A DNA stretch of 64,000 nucleotides, from NCBI GenBank assembly GCA_963669435.1, contig OY770025.1, forward strand, positions 3,720,001-3,784,000, written 5' to 3'. Within the stretch, counting starts at the first letter, position 1; each line of letters starts with the position of its first letter. The notes below the pieces were generated by a model. It saw only the letters and a list, made by a program, of their open reading frames with translations. It was not told the origin of the DNA and made no database searches. The DNA comes from CALJFL01 sp963669435. Lineage in GTDB: Bacteria > Pseudomonadota > Gammaproteobacteria > Pseudomonadales > Halieaceae. Shown here piece by piece: positions 9,482 through 17,391 of this stretch. The translations under genes and the position numbers were made by a program.

Positions 9482-9533
9482 TAGGACTATCGCAGATGCA
9501 GGAGAGATTCAACGATATACTGGGTACACGACA

Positions 9534-10475
9534 GTGCAAGCATCGCAGTCGTCCATGTGGGAAATGGGAGAACTGACTCCATTGCGTATTCGGGAAGCCC
9601 TTGGTTCAGACTTCGCGACAGTCGCTCAGCTGATCGCCAGACAAAACAGATCGTCTCGTTATCGCTGCCTACACAGTGACGAAGGTTCCACGCAAGGCGT
9701 GCTGCTCACCCTGAACAGGTTGGCTGAACAGGAATCTCTTGCCTTGGTCTGTGCCCTGGATCAGGCAGGTAGGGTGATCGGTGCGGTCGGTGCTGAGTTA
9801 GACATAGAGTCGCGCCGAGCTTGGTTGTGGGGCCCTTTTGCGGAGGGCGGTGACTCAGAACCCGGGGCGTGGAAGGCTCTATGTGAACAATTATATTCCC
9901 ATCTTCTGGACACACTCCCGTTTGAGCCCAAGAGGCTGGATGGCTTCATTGAGCAGTCTTTTGAGCAGGGGGCAAGTTTCTACGAATCATGCGGGTTTAG
10001 CCATGCGGAGACAAACTATGTTTTCGTCGCTGTCCGCCCAGCGGAGATTGCCAGCCCGCCAACAATGCAGCCCTTTCTGACCCCAGAGCTCTTCGAGCCG
10101 TTTTGTAAGCTCTTCGATGTTGTATTCCCCAAAACCTTTTACACCGGCTCTCAGGTGGTTGACCGAATCAGTCACAAGGAGCAGGTTTTTGTCTATACCG
10201 AGGGCGGTGGAGTGCTCGGCTTTTGTCATGTCAGCATCAACGAGAGTGCTAATGAGGGCTATATCGAGTTTGTGGGTGTTGACCCGCAACAACAAGGGCG
10301 CGGTATTGCTAAGAAGTTGCTGCAAACGTCTATGTACTGGTTGTTTATTGAGCGAGGTATGCCACAAATTGGCTTATCAACAGGCGATGACAATTTTCAG
10401 GCACATGCATTATATCGTGGCGTAGGGTTTGAGCTGGAACATACCGGTCTATCCTACCGGAAAGTGAAGGGCTGA
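9534..10475 (+). CDS. Tandem GNAT-domain N-acetyltransferase
   Basis: Up to 313 residues with two GNAT-like halves. The N-terminal half (from LRIREALGSDF) is degenerate and lacks a clear acetyl-CoA loop. The C-terminal half has a convincing motif A, VGVDPQQQGRGIAKKLL, plus the late YRGVGFE strand, so it probably binds acetyl-CoA. Substrate unknown. The start is doubtful: the GTG at 9534 and the ATGs at 9555 and 9564 lie in or next to a REP-like repeat (9559-9577) that is translated as WEMGELTP, and the family-like sequence begins only at a TTG (9582). The original 5' end was probably replaced or overrun when the repeat arrived. The next gene follows at 10646. Confidence 0.78.
   Translation: MQASQSSMWEMGELTPLRIREALGSDFATVAQLIARQNRSSRYRCLHSDEGSTQGVLLTLNRLAEQESLALVCALDQAGRVIGAVGAELDIESRRAWLWGPFAEGGDSEPGAWKALCEQLYSHLLDTLPFEPKRLDGFIEQSFEQGASFYESCGFSHAETNYVFVAVRPAEIASPPTMQPFLTPELFEPFCKLFDVVFPKTFYTGSQVVDRISHKEQVFVYTEGGGVLGFCHVSINESANEGYIEFVGVDPQQQGRGIAKKLLQTSMYWLFIERGMPQIGLSTGDDNFQAHALYRGVGFELEHTGLSYRKVKG
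9559..9577 (-). repeat. REP-like inverted repeat, left islet end, arm 2
   Basis: Exact reverse complement of 9415-9433, separated by 125 bp. It overlaps the apparent 5' end of the GNAT reading frame, so the repeat supplies candidate start codons. Confidence 0.7.
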
Positions 10476-10645
10476 CCTTGCTGTTGGCCAAAATGCGGAA
10501 GTGTTTAATGTGTATCCCCTTGCCTGGCGGGGGGGAATCGGTCACGGCCGTAGTACCGGGTCGAAGCGTCTGCCTTCTGAGTAAAAGGCTTGATACTCCA
10601 TGTTTGCTATACTCGTACCTCTGGTGTGACGGTGCCAAGTGGCCA

Positions 10646-11302
10646 ATGAATTACCCACTGTTCAGAATATGTGCGATCTGCCTTCCAGTTGCCGTGCTGA
10701 CGATTCCGCTGCTTACATCCCCGCCAGTATTCGCCCAAATCAACAAGTGTGTGGTCAATGGTAAAACGGTTTACACGGATCAGCCATGTCCATTGGACAC
10801 TCAGCAGAAATTAACTGTTCCACCCATCAATACGCTTAATACCGACGTGCGTGAGCGCACCGAAACCCAAACCCAGGTAAAAAAATCCGGATACAGGAGT
10901 AGCCGGTGGTATGAGGACTTTGCCGGGTACCAGCATGCATTGCGGGTGAGCCGGGCGCAAAACGCCAGTATTTTTATTTATGCGTACACTGACTGGTGCG
11001 GGTATTGTAGAAAATTCGAAAGTGCGCTGCTGCCGAATTCGTCGGTACAGAGCGCTTTATCAAATCTCGTGAAAGTTCGAATTAATCCCGAGCACAGCGC
11101 TAAAGATGAAGAGCTGTTCAAAAAGTGGGGCGGCATTGGTTATCCTTCCCTCTATGTTCAGCGGTCAGCGCGTACAGTACCCAATAAATTGAGGGGCCCA
11201 TTCTTCTCCCGCGAAGGGCAAGGGCAATTGATTGCAGCGGACGAATTTGTTCGAGCAGTGAACAACCCCTTTGGCATTGAAGTACGTGAAGTGGGCAAAT
11301 AA
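10646..11302 (+). CDS. Secreted DUF4124 + thioredoxin-like protein
   Basis: 218 residues from the ATG at 10646, chosen because it opens a clean signal peptide (MNYPLFRICAICLPVAVLT...VFA); an upstream extension to 10478 adds sequence unlike any signal. After cleavage comes a short DUF4124 module (KCVVNGKTVYTDQPCP), a linker, then a thioredoxin-like domain with active site WCGYC (Cys118, Cys121) and the cis-proline region GGIGYPSLYV. It is likely a periplasmic thiol-disulfide protein. DUF4124 is widespread in periplasmic proteins of unknown role, often in front of another domain. Partner proteins are not evident: neighbours are an acetyltransferase and a monooxygenase, all inside the repeat-bounded islet. 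Confidence 0.82.
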   Translation: MNYPLFRICAICLPVAVLTIPLLTSPPVFAQINKCVVNGKTVYTDQPCPLDTQQKLTVPPINTLNTDVRERTETQTQVKKSGYRSSRWYEDFAGYQHALRVSRAQNASIFIYAYTDWCGYCRKFESALLPNSSVQSALSNLVKVRINPEHSAKDEELFKKWGGIGYPSLYVQRSARTVPNKLRGPFFSREGQGQLIAADEFVRAVNNPFGIEVREVGK

Positions 11303-11350
11303 AGTGGCTCCAGGTTAACAACGGGGGAGTCTGTTATTAGCAAAAGTGGG

Positions 11351-11370
11351 CAAAAGGGCTCTGACCCCTT
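11351..11370 (+). repeat. REP-like half element
   Basis: CAAAAGGGCTCTGACCCCTT lies in the 166-bp gap before the monooxygenase. The core AAAAGGGCTCTGACCCC is the kind of arm found in REP palindromes linked to Y1 (RAYT) transposases in gammaproteobacteria, as I recall. Only one arm is seen here. It separates two genes of the islet just as the other repeats separate their neighbours. Confidence 0.45.
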
Positions 11371-11495
11371 AATTTCAGAAAATGGCCGCTATAGCAGATC
11401 AGGCCTTTGAGCAGCTTGTGGCAAGGATAAGCGACGGTGAGTAGCACCAGGCACAACCTGTTGTTGAATTGGCTGATACAGTAGGGTCGTACGTC

Positions 11496-13670
11496 ATGAG
11501 CGACTACTTTTCCCTGCTTCACCCGGCTGCGCCTGTAGATGATACGGAGGTGCGGCGCCTTGCCCGACACGGTTGCCTCGATATTCACCGCGTAGAGTGG
11601 CTGCGTTGTTATTTGTCATCCGATGGCGAACGAAAGCTGTGTCACTATCAGGCGGCAGATGCGGAGTCAGTGCGTTTTGTGCTGCGCCATCAGGGCTTCG
11701 TGGACAGCACGGTGTTCCCTGCGGAGTTCACACCTTACGCTGAGGCGGCGCCAGCTCAGAATAGCCGAACCGTCGTCGAGTTTCATTTCTCTCCACAAGA
11801 TGTTGACCAACTGCAATCGACTGCCAACACTTTACTGGCGAGCAATGCACTGCCATTGCTGGCCAGTATGGAATCGACCGGTGGCAGTGCACTGATATTG
11901 ATCCTGGAAGCGACGACAGCGGATACGGTGCGCGAACAACTGCATGCGCTGGGAATCGAAGCGACTGATATATGGCAGTGCACCGAGATGGATCCAAGGC
12001 CATCCGCATTGTTCGAGGACGTTGCGGATATCCCCAACCCTGCCCTGGCAACGGCCCCTGCTACCTCTACCGCACCTGCCCCCGATGTGGATGCCATTAT
12101 TATCGGCGCCGGTGTGTCCGGGATTTGTGCGTTGCAACGCTTAACCGTCATGGGCCTGAACGCTCGCGCATTCGAGAGCGCCAGTGACGTTGGTGGCGTC
12201 TGGTACTGGAATCGTTATCCGGGGGCGCGGGTGGATTCCGAGACCTATTCTTACGCATTCTCGTTTTCCGATGAGCTGGTTAAGGAATGGGACTGGTCCG
12301 AACTGTTTTGTGCCCAGCCCGAGATTGAGCAGTATTTGAAGCATGTGGTCGATCGCTTTGATCTTCGTCGTCACATTACCTTCAACGCGGTGGTGTCCTC
12401 TGCTAAATACGATATGTGCAGCGCCCGCTGGAACATCACAACGGAGGCGGGCGACCGTGTTAGCGCCCGTTACCTGATTGTTGCCTCCGGCACGCTGTCG
12501 ACCCCACAACTCCCCGACTATCCTGGCATGCACACCTTTGCCGGGCCATCCTCCCATACAGCCCTGTGGCCAGCGGATGACATTCTACTTGCAGGCAAGC
12601 GCGTGGGCGTTATCGGTACCGGTGCGTCCGGTGTGCAGGTGATTCAAACGATAGCTGGCGAGGTGAAGCAGCTGACGGTATTTCAGCGTACGCCTACCTT
12701 TAGCATTCCGCAGCGGAATCGCCTCTTGAGCGACGCGGACCGGCGAAAACTTCGGAATGACTGGCCTGGGATACTTGCCGGCTGTCGTGGTTCTTACGGG
12801 GGCTTTATTCATGACTTCGACGCGCGTTCGGGCCTGGCGGTGTCGCCGCAGGAGCGCGAGGCCTTATTCGAATCCTGGTGGCAAAAGCCGGGATTTGCAT
12901 TTTGGATCGGCAATTTCGCCGACCTGATGATGAATGATGAAGTGAACACCTACGCCTGTGAATTTTTAAGGCGCAAAATTCGCGAGCGCGTGCGAGATCC
13001 GAGAATTGCAGACCAGCTGATACCCGATCACCCCTTCGGCAGCAAGCGCGTCCCACTGGAAAATGGCTACTATGAAGCCTACAACCGCGACAATGTGGAG
13101 CTGGTAAATCTCCGCGATTCTCCCATCCAGGCGGTAACACCAGAAGGAATCAGGACGTCTAACGGGGACTATCCGCTGGATGTGATTATTTATGCCACAG
13201 GTTTTGATGTGGGTACCGGCGCCTTCGACAGGATGGATATTCGCGGCGAACGCGGTGTGCAGCTGAAGGAGAAATGGAAACAGGGGCCGCGCACCTTTCT
13301 CGGCCTGATGGTAAGCGACTTTCCTAACCTTTTTATCACCAATGGCCCACAGAACCCCTCCGGCCTGTGCAACGCCACCCGCTGCATAGAACAGAATATC
13401 GATTGGATTGCCGGAGCGGTTGAGTACCTCCAAAAAAATGGGCTCACCCGCATCGTGCCAACGGCTGATGCAGAGCAGTGCTGGATTGACCACGTTGAAG
13501 ATGCTGCTGCCGGCACCGTCCTGGCCCGGAACACCAACTCTTGGTTTTACGGCGCCAATACCCCGGGCAAGCCTCAGCGTGTCAACGTCTATGCACCCGG
13601 CGCCCGGCACTTTCGCGAACACTGCGAAGAAATAGAACGCAGCGACTATCTTGGTTGTGTGCTGTCTTGA
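11496..13670 (+). CDS. Baeyer-Villiger-type flavin monooxygenase with duplicated DUF4242-like N-terminus
   Basis: 724 residues from the ATG at 11496 (a TTG at 11469 is possible). Residues ~200-720 are a class B flavoprotein monooxygenase: FAD motif GAGVSG (204-209), Baeyer-Villiger fingerprint FAGPSSHTALWP (348-359), NADPH motif GVIGTGASG and late ATGFDVGTG. Such enzymes insert oxygen into ketones using NADPH and O2. The N-terminal ~190 residues are unusual. Residues ~4-85 look like DUF4242 (an alpha-beta sandwich protein with HxxWLxxY-type motif; here HRVEWLRCYLSSDGERK). Residues ~90-185 look like a decayed second copy: TGGSALILILEATTADTVRE aligns with SDGERKLCHYQAADAESVRF. An Ala/Pro/Thr linker precedes the flavin domain. 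Substrate unknown. Confidence 0.87.
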   Translation: MSDYFSLLHPAAPVDDTEVRRLARHGCLDIHRVEWLRCYLSSDGERKLCHYQAADAESVRFVLRHQGFVDSTVFPAEFTPYAEAAPAQNSRTVVEFHFSPQDVDQLQSTANTLLASNALPLLASMESTGGSALILILEATTADTVREQLHALGIEATDIWQCTEMDPRPSALFEDVADIPNPALATAPATSTAPAPDVDAIIIGAGVSGICALQRLTVMGLNARAFESASDVGGVWYWNRYPGARVDSETYSYAFSFSDELVKEWDWSELFCAQPEIEQYLKHVVDRFDLRRHITFNAVVSSAKYDMCSARWNITTEAGDRVSARYLIVASGTLSTPQLPDYPGMHTFAGPSSHTALWPADDILLAGKRVGVIGTGASGVQVIQTIAGEVKQLTVFQRTPTFSIPQRNRLLSDADRRKLRNDWPGILAGCRGSYGGFIHDFDARSGLAVSPQEREALFESWWQKPGFAFWIGNFADLMMNDEVNTYACEFLRRKIRERVRDPRIADQLIPDHPFGSKRVPLENGYYEAYNRDNVELVNLRDSPIQAVTPEGIRTSNGDYPLDVIIYATGFDVGTGAFDRMDIRGERGVQLKEKWKQGPRTFLGLMVSDFPNLFITNGPQNPSGLCNATRCIEQNIDWIAGAVEYLQKNGLTRIVPTADAEQCWIDHVEDAAAGTVLARNTNSWFYGANTPGKPQRVNVYAPGARHFREHCEEIERSDYLGCVLS

Positions 13671-13708
13671 TGTGGTGCGGTTGGTCACAAAGAAGGAAGA
13701 AGGGGGCG

Positions 13709-13722
13709 GTTCTCCCATGTCC
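13709..13722 (+). repeat. Degenerate REP-like fragment
   Basis: GTTCTCCCATGTCC, a decayed partial copy of the GTTCTCCCATTTCCC core, about 40 bp after the monooxygenase stop. Confidence 0.35.
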
Positions 13723-13798
13723 AGGCCGCTCAGACTAGAATGTCCCTGAGCCTTTTGTCACATTGCGGCCAGAGGTAACGAGCGCCGTAACGTAACAA

Positions 13799-13847
13799 GG
13801 GGTCAGTTCTCCCAATTCCCACTTGGACTGGGAAATGGGAGAACTTA
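13799..13847. repeat. REP-like hairpin, right islet end
   Basis: AGTTCTCCCAATTCCCA (13805-13821) and TGGGAAATGGGAGAACT (13829-13845) form a 17-bp stem with one mismatch and a 7-base loop. It is the same repeat family as at 9415 and 9559, here as a compact hairpin. It sits 15 bases inside the right copy of the 129-bp duplication, mirroring the left end of the islet. Confidence 0.72.
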
Positions 13848-13860
13848 CGCCCTTGTTGTG

Positions 13861-13989
13861 GATCTATTGCTTACCGTGTACCCGATCCAGTCCATCGCGG
13901 ATATTGATGGCCCAGCTGGTGAAGATACGTTGTACGTCAGCGCGGTTGGAGACGCTGTTGTTCATACCCCAGTGGCTGTTGCTGGAGCG
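13861..13989. repeat. Right copy of the 129-bp direct duplication
   Basis: Same sequence and orientation as 9276-9404 with a single difference. This copy belongs to the intact DUF3313 gene (its last ~42 codons and stop). The two copies enclose a 4,456-bp segment (9405-13860) with three genes. Confidence 0.9.
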
Positions 13990-14541
13990 CACGTCTTTGG
14001 CCAATCCCAATACCTCACCGGTTTCGGAATCCCCATACACGACAGCCACGGCAATCGCTCCAGCGCCCTCGGTGTAGACTCGGGTTCGACCTGTCGGGCG
14101 TGACCGCATATCGTCCTTTGGTGCGCTGGGCGCCAGGCTGGTAATCATGGCGGCGATTTCCAGTACGTCATCACCGTCGGTATCAACGACCTCGTAGCCG
14201 CCTTTTTCCTGTAGTTGTTTCACCATGGCATCGTGATACAGGGTCTGCAGCAACTGCTTGTCTTCGTCAGTCAACTCCCAGTCCCGCTTGCCGACAACCG
14301 ATGTGCTCTGGTCGGGTTGTATAACCTCTACCTTGTCCACACCAAGGGGCCTTACCAGCACCTTGTTGTACTTGGAAAGGTCGGCGTCAGGGTCGATGTA
14401 GGCGAGTTTAGCCCGGGAGTTATCAACCCGGTGCAGGTTGCCCATTACGACTTCTGCGTCTTCGCCGGTTTGCACTTCCGGTGTACCGGTGCAGGCAGAT
14501 AACGCCAGTGTGGTACCGATTGCTACTAGCCATGTGCGCAT
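13864..14541 (-). CDS. DUF3313 family lipoprotein
   Basis: 225 residues. Signal peptide with lipobox LSAC places the lipidated residue at Cys17, and the rest matches the DUF3313 pattern: KVLVRPLGVDKVEVIQPDQ, a middle LTDEDKQLLQTLYHDAM, then LEIAAMITSLAPSAPKDD and a C-terminal DVRSSNSHWGMNN...FTSWAINIRDGLD. It is probably anchored in the outer membrane facing the periplasm; the role of the family is not known. A good ribosome site (AGAGGT) precedes the ATG. Its 3' end is duplicated at 9276-9404, and its natural downstream sequence appears to have been displaced by the islet. Divergent from the PLP enzyme gene, 61 bp apart. Confidence 0.85.
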   Translation of the reverse strand: MRTWLVAIGTTLALSACTGTPEVQTGEDAEVVMGNLHRVDNSRAKLAYIDPDADLSKYNKVLVRPLGVDKVEVIQPDQSTSVVGKRDWELTDEDKQLLQTLYHDAMVKQLQEKGGYEVVDTDGDDVLEIAAMITSLAPSAPKDDMRSRPTGRTRVYTEGAGAIAVAVVYGDSETGEVLGLAKDVRSSNSHWGMNNSVSNRADVQRIFTSWAINIRDGLDRVHGKQ

Positions 14542-14602
14542 CGTTTTTACCTCTTGTAATTGTTAACGTTAGCTTATTACTTTCAGAATCTTAGCCACTT
14601 TC

Positions 14603-15514
14603 ATGTCCGAATCCAAGCTACTGCAACCGCTCTCGCCACACCCGGTGGCCGGTGTCAGCTTTGCCAATGTCTGGGTGTTTCGCCTGGATAAAGTGTCTGC
14701 CGTTGCCCCGGGTAACAAGCGCTTCAAGATTGAAGGTTGGATAGAGTCACTGCAGGAGCGCCCGAAACAGGTACTTTCTTTTGGCGGTGCCTGGTCCAAT
14801 CACCTGCACGCCCTGGCGCACTGGGGGAAAGTTCATGGTATTGCCACGGTTGGCGTGGTGCGCGGTGAACAGCAAACGCAATTGACCGCGACCCTAAGAG
14901 ATTGCCAGCGCTGGGGAATGCAGTTGGAATTTGTGTCCCGCAGCGACTATCGCCGCCGCCATGCTCCCGACTTTCAGCGTGAACTACACCGACGTTTCCC
15001 GGGCGCGGCTATCCTGCCCGAGGGTGGTGCCGGTGCCGCCGGTGTCGTCGGCTGCGCAGGAATCGCGGATTTACTGCTGGCCGAAGCATTACCGACTGGC
15101 CCGGTGCTGGTTGGCGTTGGCACAGGGACCACGCTGGCGGGCCTTGCCCTGGGCTTCGGCCAGGCGAGTCAATTGGACAGGGAAATCATTGGTGTGTCGG
15201 CCCTGCGGGGTGCCACAAACCTGGACGAACAGGTTGCCACTGAACTCGCGCGCTGGGATAAAGTTGCCCGCTGGAGAATTCTGCACGACCATCACTGCGG
15301 TGGCTTTGCCAGGGTCAGTAGTGGACTGCGCGCTTTCATACAAGACTTTGAGGCAATCCAGGGTGTGCCACTCGACCCCGTTTACTCCGGCAAGGTGATG
15401 TACGCCATCCATCAGCTGCGCGCCAGTGGCACCTGGGATTGTGACCAGGCCCTTACCGTTATACACACCGGTGGCTTGCAGGGGCGACGCGGTTTCCCGT
15501 GGTTGTCACCCTGA
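14603..15514 (+). CDS. PLP-dependent ACC deaminase / D-cysteine desulfhydrase family enzyme
   Basis: 303 residues, fold-type II PLP enzyme. The phosphate/lysine region is GNKRFKIEG (Lys39 and Lys42 are both candidates for the Schiff base), followed by FGGAWSNHLHALA, a Ser-Asn-His stretch typical of the group, and a glycine-rich phosphate loop VGVGTGTTLAGLALG. The C-terminal VIHTGGLQGRRGFP is also diagnostic. The known family reactions are ring opening of 1-aminocyclopropane-1-carboxylate or desulfhydration of D-cysteine; which applies cannot be told. The solitary context favours a D-amino-acid detoxification role. Its 3' end overlaps the convergent DUF1853 gene by 9 bp. Confidence 0.85.
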   Translation: MSESKLLQPLSPHPVAGVSFANVWVFRLDKVSAVAPGNKRFKIEGWIESLQERPKQVLSFGGAWSNHLHALAHWGKVHGIATVGVVRGEQQTQLTATLRDCQRWGMQLEFVSRSDYRRRHAPDFQRELHRRFPGAAILPEGGAGAAGVVGCAGIADLLLAEALPTGPVLVGVGTGTTLAGLALGFGQASQLDREIIGVSALRGATNLDEQVATELARWDKVARWRILHDHHCGGFARVSSGLRAFIQDFEAIQGVPLDPVYSGKVMYAIHQLRASGTWDCDQALTVIHTGGLQGRRGFPWLSP

Positions 15515-16441
15515 CCCAGGGTCGGGCCAGTTATCAGCCGTCACAAAAAACCGTGCCTGCTCAAGCGCCTGTTCGTCGAACGCTGCCACCAGCAGAGGGC
15601 GAGAGGAGGATGCGAAATGTGTCGACAACGCTGCCAGAAATTCCTCGGGTGTGTGCCTTTCAATGTCATCTCGGTGGGCGGGCGCCAGCCATTGCAGCCG
15701 TGGCAGGACACCGAGGCTTGACCAGTCTTGTTTGCCGAGGTGGTTTTCCAGCGCTCCAATTTTCAGCCAGTCACACAAGCTACGCGCCTGATTAAAGGCG
15801 TGTGGTGCGCTCAGGCCGTTTTCTGCCGCAGTAAACAACCAGCCCTTGATTTCAACCTCGGCCGTCACCTGGTCAATACCCAACCCGCTGAGGGCACGTC
15901 TGGCCGCCGGCTGGTCGGCGAGCCTGCTTTGCTTTTGCATCATGTGGTTGACCTTCAGGTCAAGGCGGTCGCGGCAGTTAGGCCCCAGCCACTGATGCCA
16001 GTGACTCGGGCTGTCCGCAGTCGGCGATCCGTGTCCGAGAAAATACTTTACCGCCAGTTCCAGGTGAAAATGGCGTTGACGATGGTGGCAGAAATACAGG
16101 CAGTCGAACTCTCCCAGAGTCCTTCCTTGCTCCCGCACCGCCAGATTATGCGCGGTGAAAGTCACGTCCGGATCCTGTGCCAGGAAGAAGTGCCAGAGAT
16201 GCTCAAAGTAGAGCCCCAGGCGCGAATGCTGCTTCCTCTTGAGGTGAGCTATGAGCGGTGTCGGGTCTCGATCGAGGGCATGCAGCCAATCGCGGCGTTT
16301 GGGCGTCAGCCCGAGCCCGCAATTGTCGACATTGTGGTTATCATCAGCGAGTGCGGGCGTGTTCAAGATTGGTGGAGAGAAACAGGCCCATGCCAGATCC
16401 CTGACATAGCGGTTTTCCAGCGCGATATCCAACTCGGCCAT
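15506..16441 (-). CDS. DUF1853 protein, possible PD-(D/E)XK nuclease-like fold
   Basis: 311 residues, matching the DUF1853 pattern (RDLAWACFSPPIL at the start, LGLYFEHLWHFFL, then LGEFDCLYF and HLELAVKYFLG). The GEFD (Asp113) followed by ELAVK (Glu128, Lys132) resembles the catalytic arrangement of PD-(D/E)XK nucleases; this is inference from motif spacing. No signal peptide, so cytoplasmic. It faces nadK divergently across 65 bp and overlaps the preceding convergent gene by 9 bp. Function not established; the family is common in gammaproteobacteria. Confidence 0.8.
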   Translation of the reverse strand: MAELDIALENRYVRDLAWACFSPPILNTPALADDNHNVDNCGLGLTPKRRDWLHALDRDPTPLIAHLKRKQHSRLGLYFEHLWHFFLAQDPDVTFTAHNLAVREQGRTLGEFDCLYFCHHRQRHFHLELAVKYFLGHGSPTADSPSHWHQWLGPNCRDRLDLKVNHMMQKQSRLADQPAARRALSGLGIDQVTAEVEIKGWLFTAAENGLSAPHAFNQARSLCDWLKIGALENHLGKQDWSSLGVLPRLQWLAPAHRDDIERHTPEEFLAALSTHFASSSRPLLVAAFDEQALEQARFFVTADNWPDPGSG

Positions 16442-16468
16442 GAGCGCACTTCCGGTAGCATTCGTGGT

Positions 16469-16474
16469 TATAAT
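16469..16474 (+). promoter_or_regulatory. Candidate -10 element for nadK
   Basis: A perfect TATAAT 33 bases before the nadK start codon, in the 65-bp divergent gap. No good -35 is visible at the normal spacing, so this is tentative. Confidence 0.35.
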
Positions 16475-16506
16475 AACAGTCAGTCCAGCAACAGGTTGCC
16501 AGCATT

Positions 16507-17391
16507 ATGTCGACAACGTTCCAGCGTGTAGGCCTCTTGGGCAGGAGTCAGCGTGACGGCCTGGAGCCGGTCCTGAGTGAACTTTACGCGCTGCTGCAAA
16601 AACGTGGCCTGGATATCCTGGTGGAAGAACGGCTACACAGCCTGGTGCCCGCCGAGGGAGTTAACCTGGTGAGCGAGGATGAGTTGGGGCAACAAGCTGA
16701 CCTGGCGGTCGTTGTCGGCGGTGATGGCAGTCTGCTGGGCGCCGCGCGCACCCTCGCGCGCTACGAGACTCCCGTGCTTGGCGTTAACCGGGGGCGACTG
16801 GGGTTCCTCACTGATATCAGTCCTGATGACCTTCAGACCCAGGTGAACGCCGTACTGGATGGTGATTACCAGCGCGAGACGCGCTTTCTGCTGGATGCAG
16901 AAGTCCTGCGTGAAGGCATTTCTGTAGGCAAGGCCGACGCACTCAATGACGTGGTTGTAAACTCCGGTACATCGGCCCAGCTGATCGAGTTCGAGTTGTA
17001 TATCAACGATATTTTCGTCTACCGCCAGCGCGCCGACGGCCTGATTATCTCCACGCCTACCGGCTCTACCGCCTACTCCCTGTCCGGTGGTGGTCCCATC
17101 ATGCACCCGACCCTCGACGCCATTGTGCTGGTACCGATGTTTCCGCACGCGCTCAGCTCTCGCCCCATCGTCATTGATGGCAATAGCGAAATCCGTATTG
17201 ATATCCTGGAGCGCAATGACATCCACCCGCCGGTCACCTGCGACGGACAGGTAAATATCACCGCGCGGCCGGGTGATTCGGTCACTATCCGCAAGAAGGA
17301 GCACCGGCTCACACTCTTGCACCCCCTCGGTCATGACTTTTACGCCAGTTGCAGGGATAAACTGCACTGGAGCAATGCCCTGGGTCACTGA
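16507..17391 (+). CDS. nadK: NAD kinase
   Basis: ATP-dependent phosphorylation of NAD to NADP, cytoplasmic and essential in most bacteria. 294 residues, normal length. GGDG catalytic loop at 71-74 (VVVGGDGSLLG), LGVNRGRLGFL, then the NDVVV stretch and the ribose-binding PTGSTAYSLSGGGP; a C-terminal TCDGQ is also present. The stop codon TGA directly abuts the ATG of the rhomboid gene, so the two are probably cotranscribed and translationally linked. The order nadK, rhomboid, YeaC, DUF2797, pepN is, as I recall, also seen in pseudomonads. Confidence 0.97.
   Translation: MSTTFQRVGLLGRSQRDGLEPVLSELYALLQKRGLDILVEERLHSLVPAEGVNLVSEDELGQQADLAVVVGGDGSLLGAARTLARYETPVLGVNRGRLGFLTDISPDDLQTQVNAVLDGDYQRETRFLLDAEVLREGISVGKADALNDVVVNSGTSAQLIEFELYINDIFVYRQRADGLIISTPTGSTAYSLSGGGPIMHPTLDAIVLVPMFPHALSSRPIVIDGNSEIRIDILERNDIHPPVTCDGQVNITARPGDSVTIRKKEHRLTLLHPLGHDFYASCRDKLHWSNALGH

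Larger units (their letters stand above)
9160..9533. other. Gene-free stretch: duplication copy, hairpins and REP-like repeat
   Basis: This 374-bp gap contains, left to right: a hairpin (9248-9270), a 129-bp copy of the 3' end of the DUF3313 gene found intact at 13.9-14.5 kb (9276-9404), a REP-like motif (9415-9433) whose inverted partner lies at 9559-9577, and a perfect palindrome AGCGATCT-GG-AGATCGCT (9464-9481). No convincing complete gene is present; short open frames here are by-products of the duplicated segment. Confidence 0.8.

Noticed and set aside
15728..16531. 267-codon open frame on the plus strand
   Set aside because: Lies antisense to the DUF1853 gene and overlaps the nadK start; no family-like sequence, no ribosome site. 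Shadow of a GC-rich coding region.
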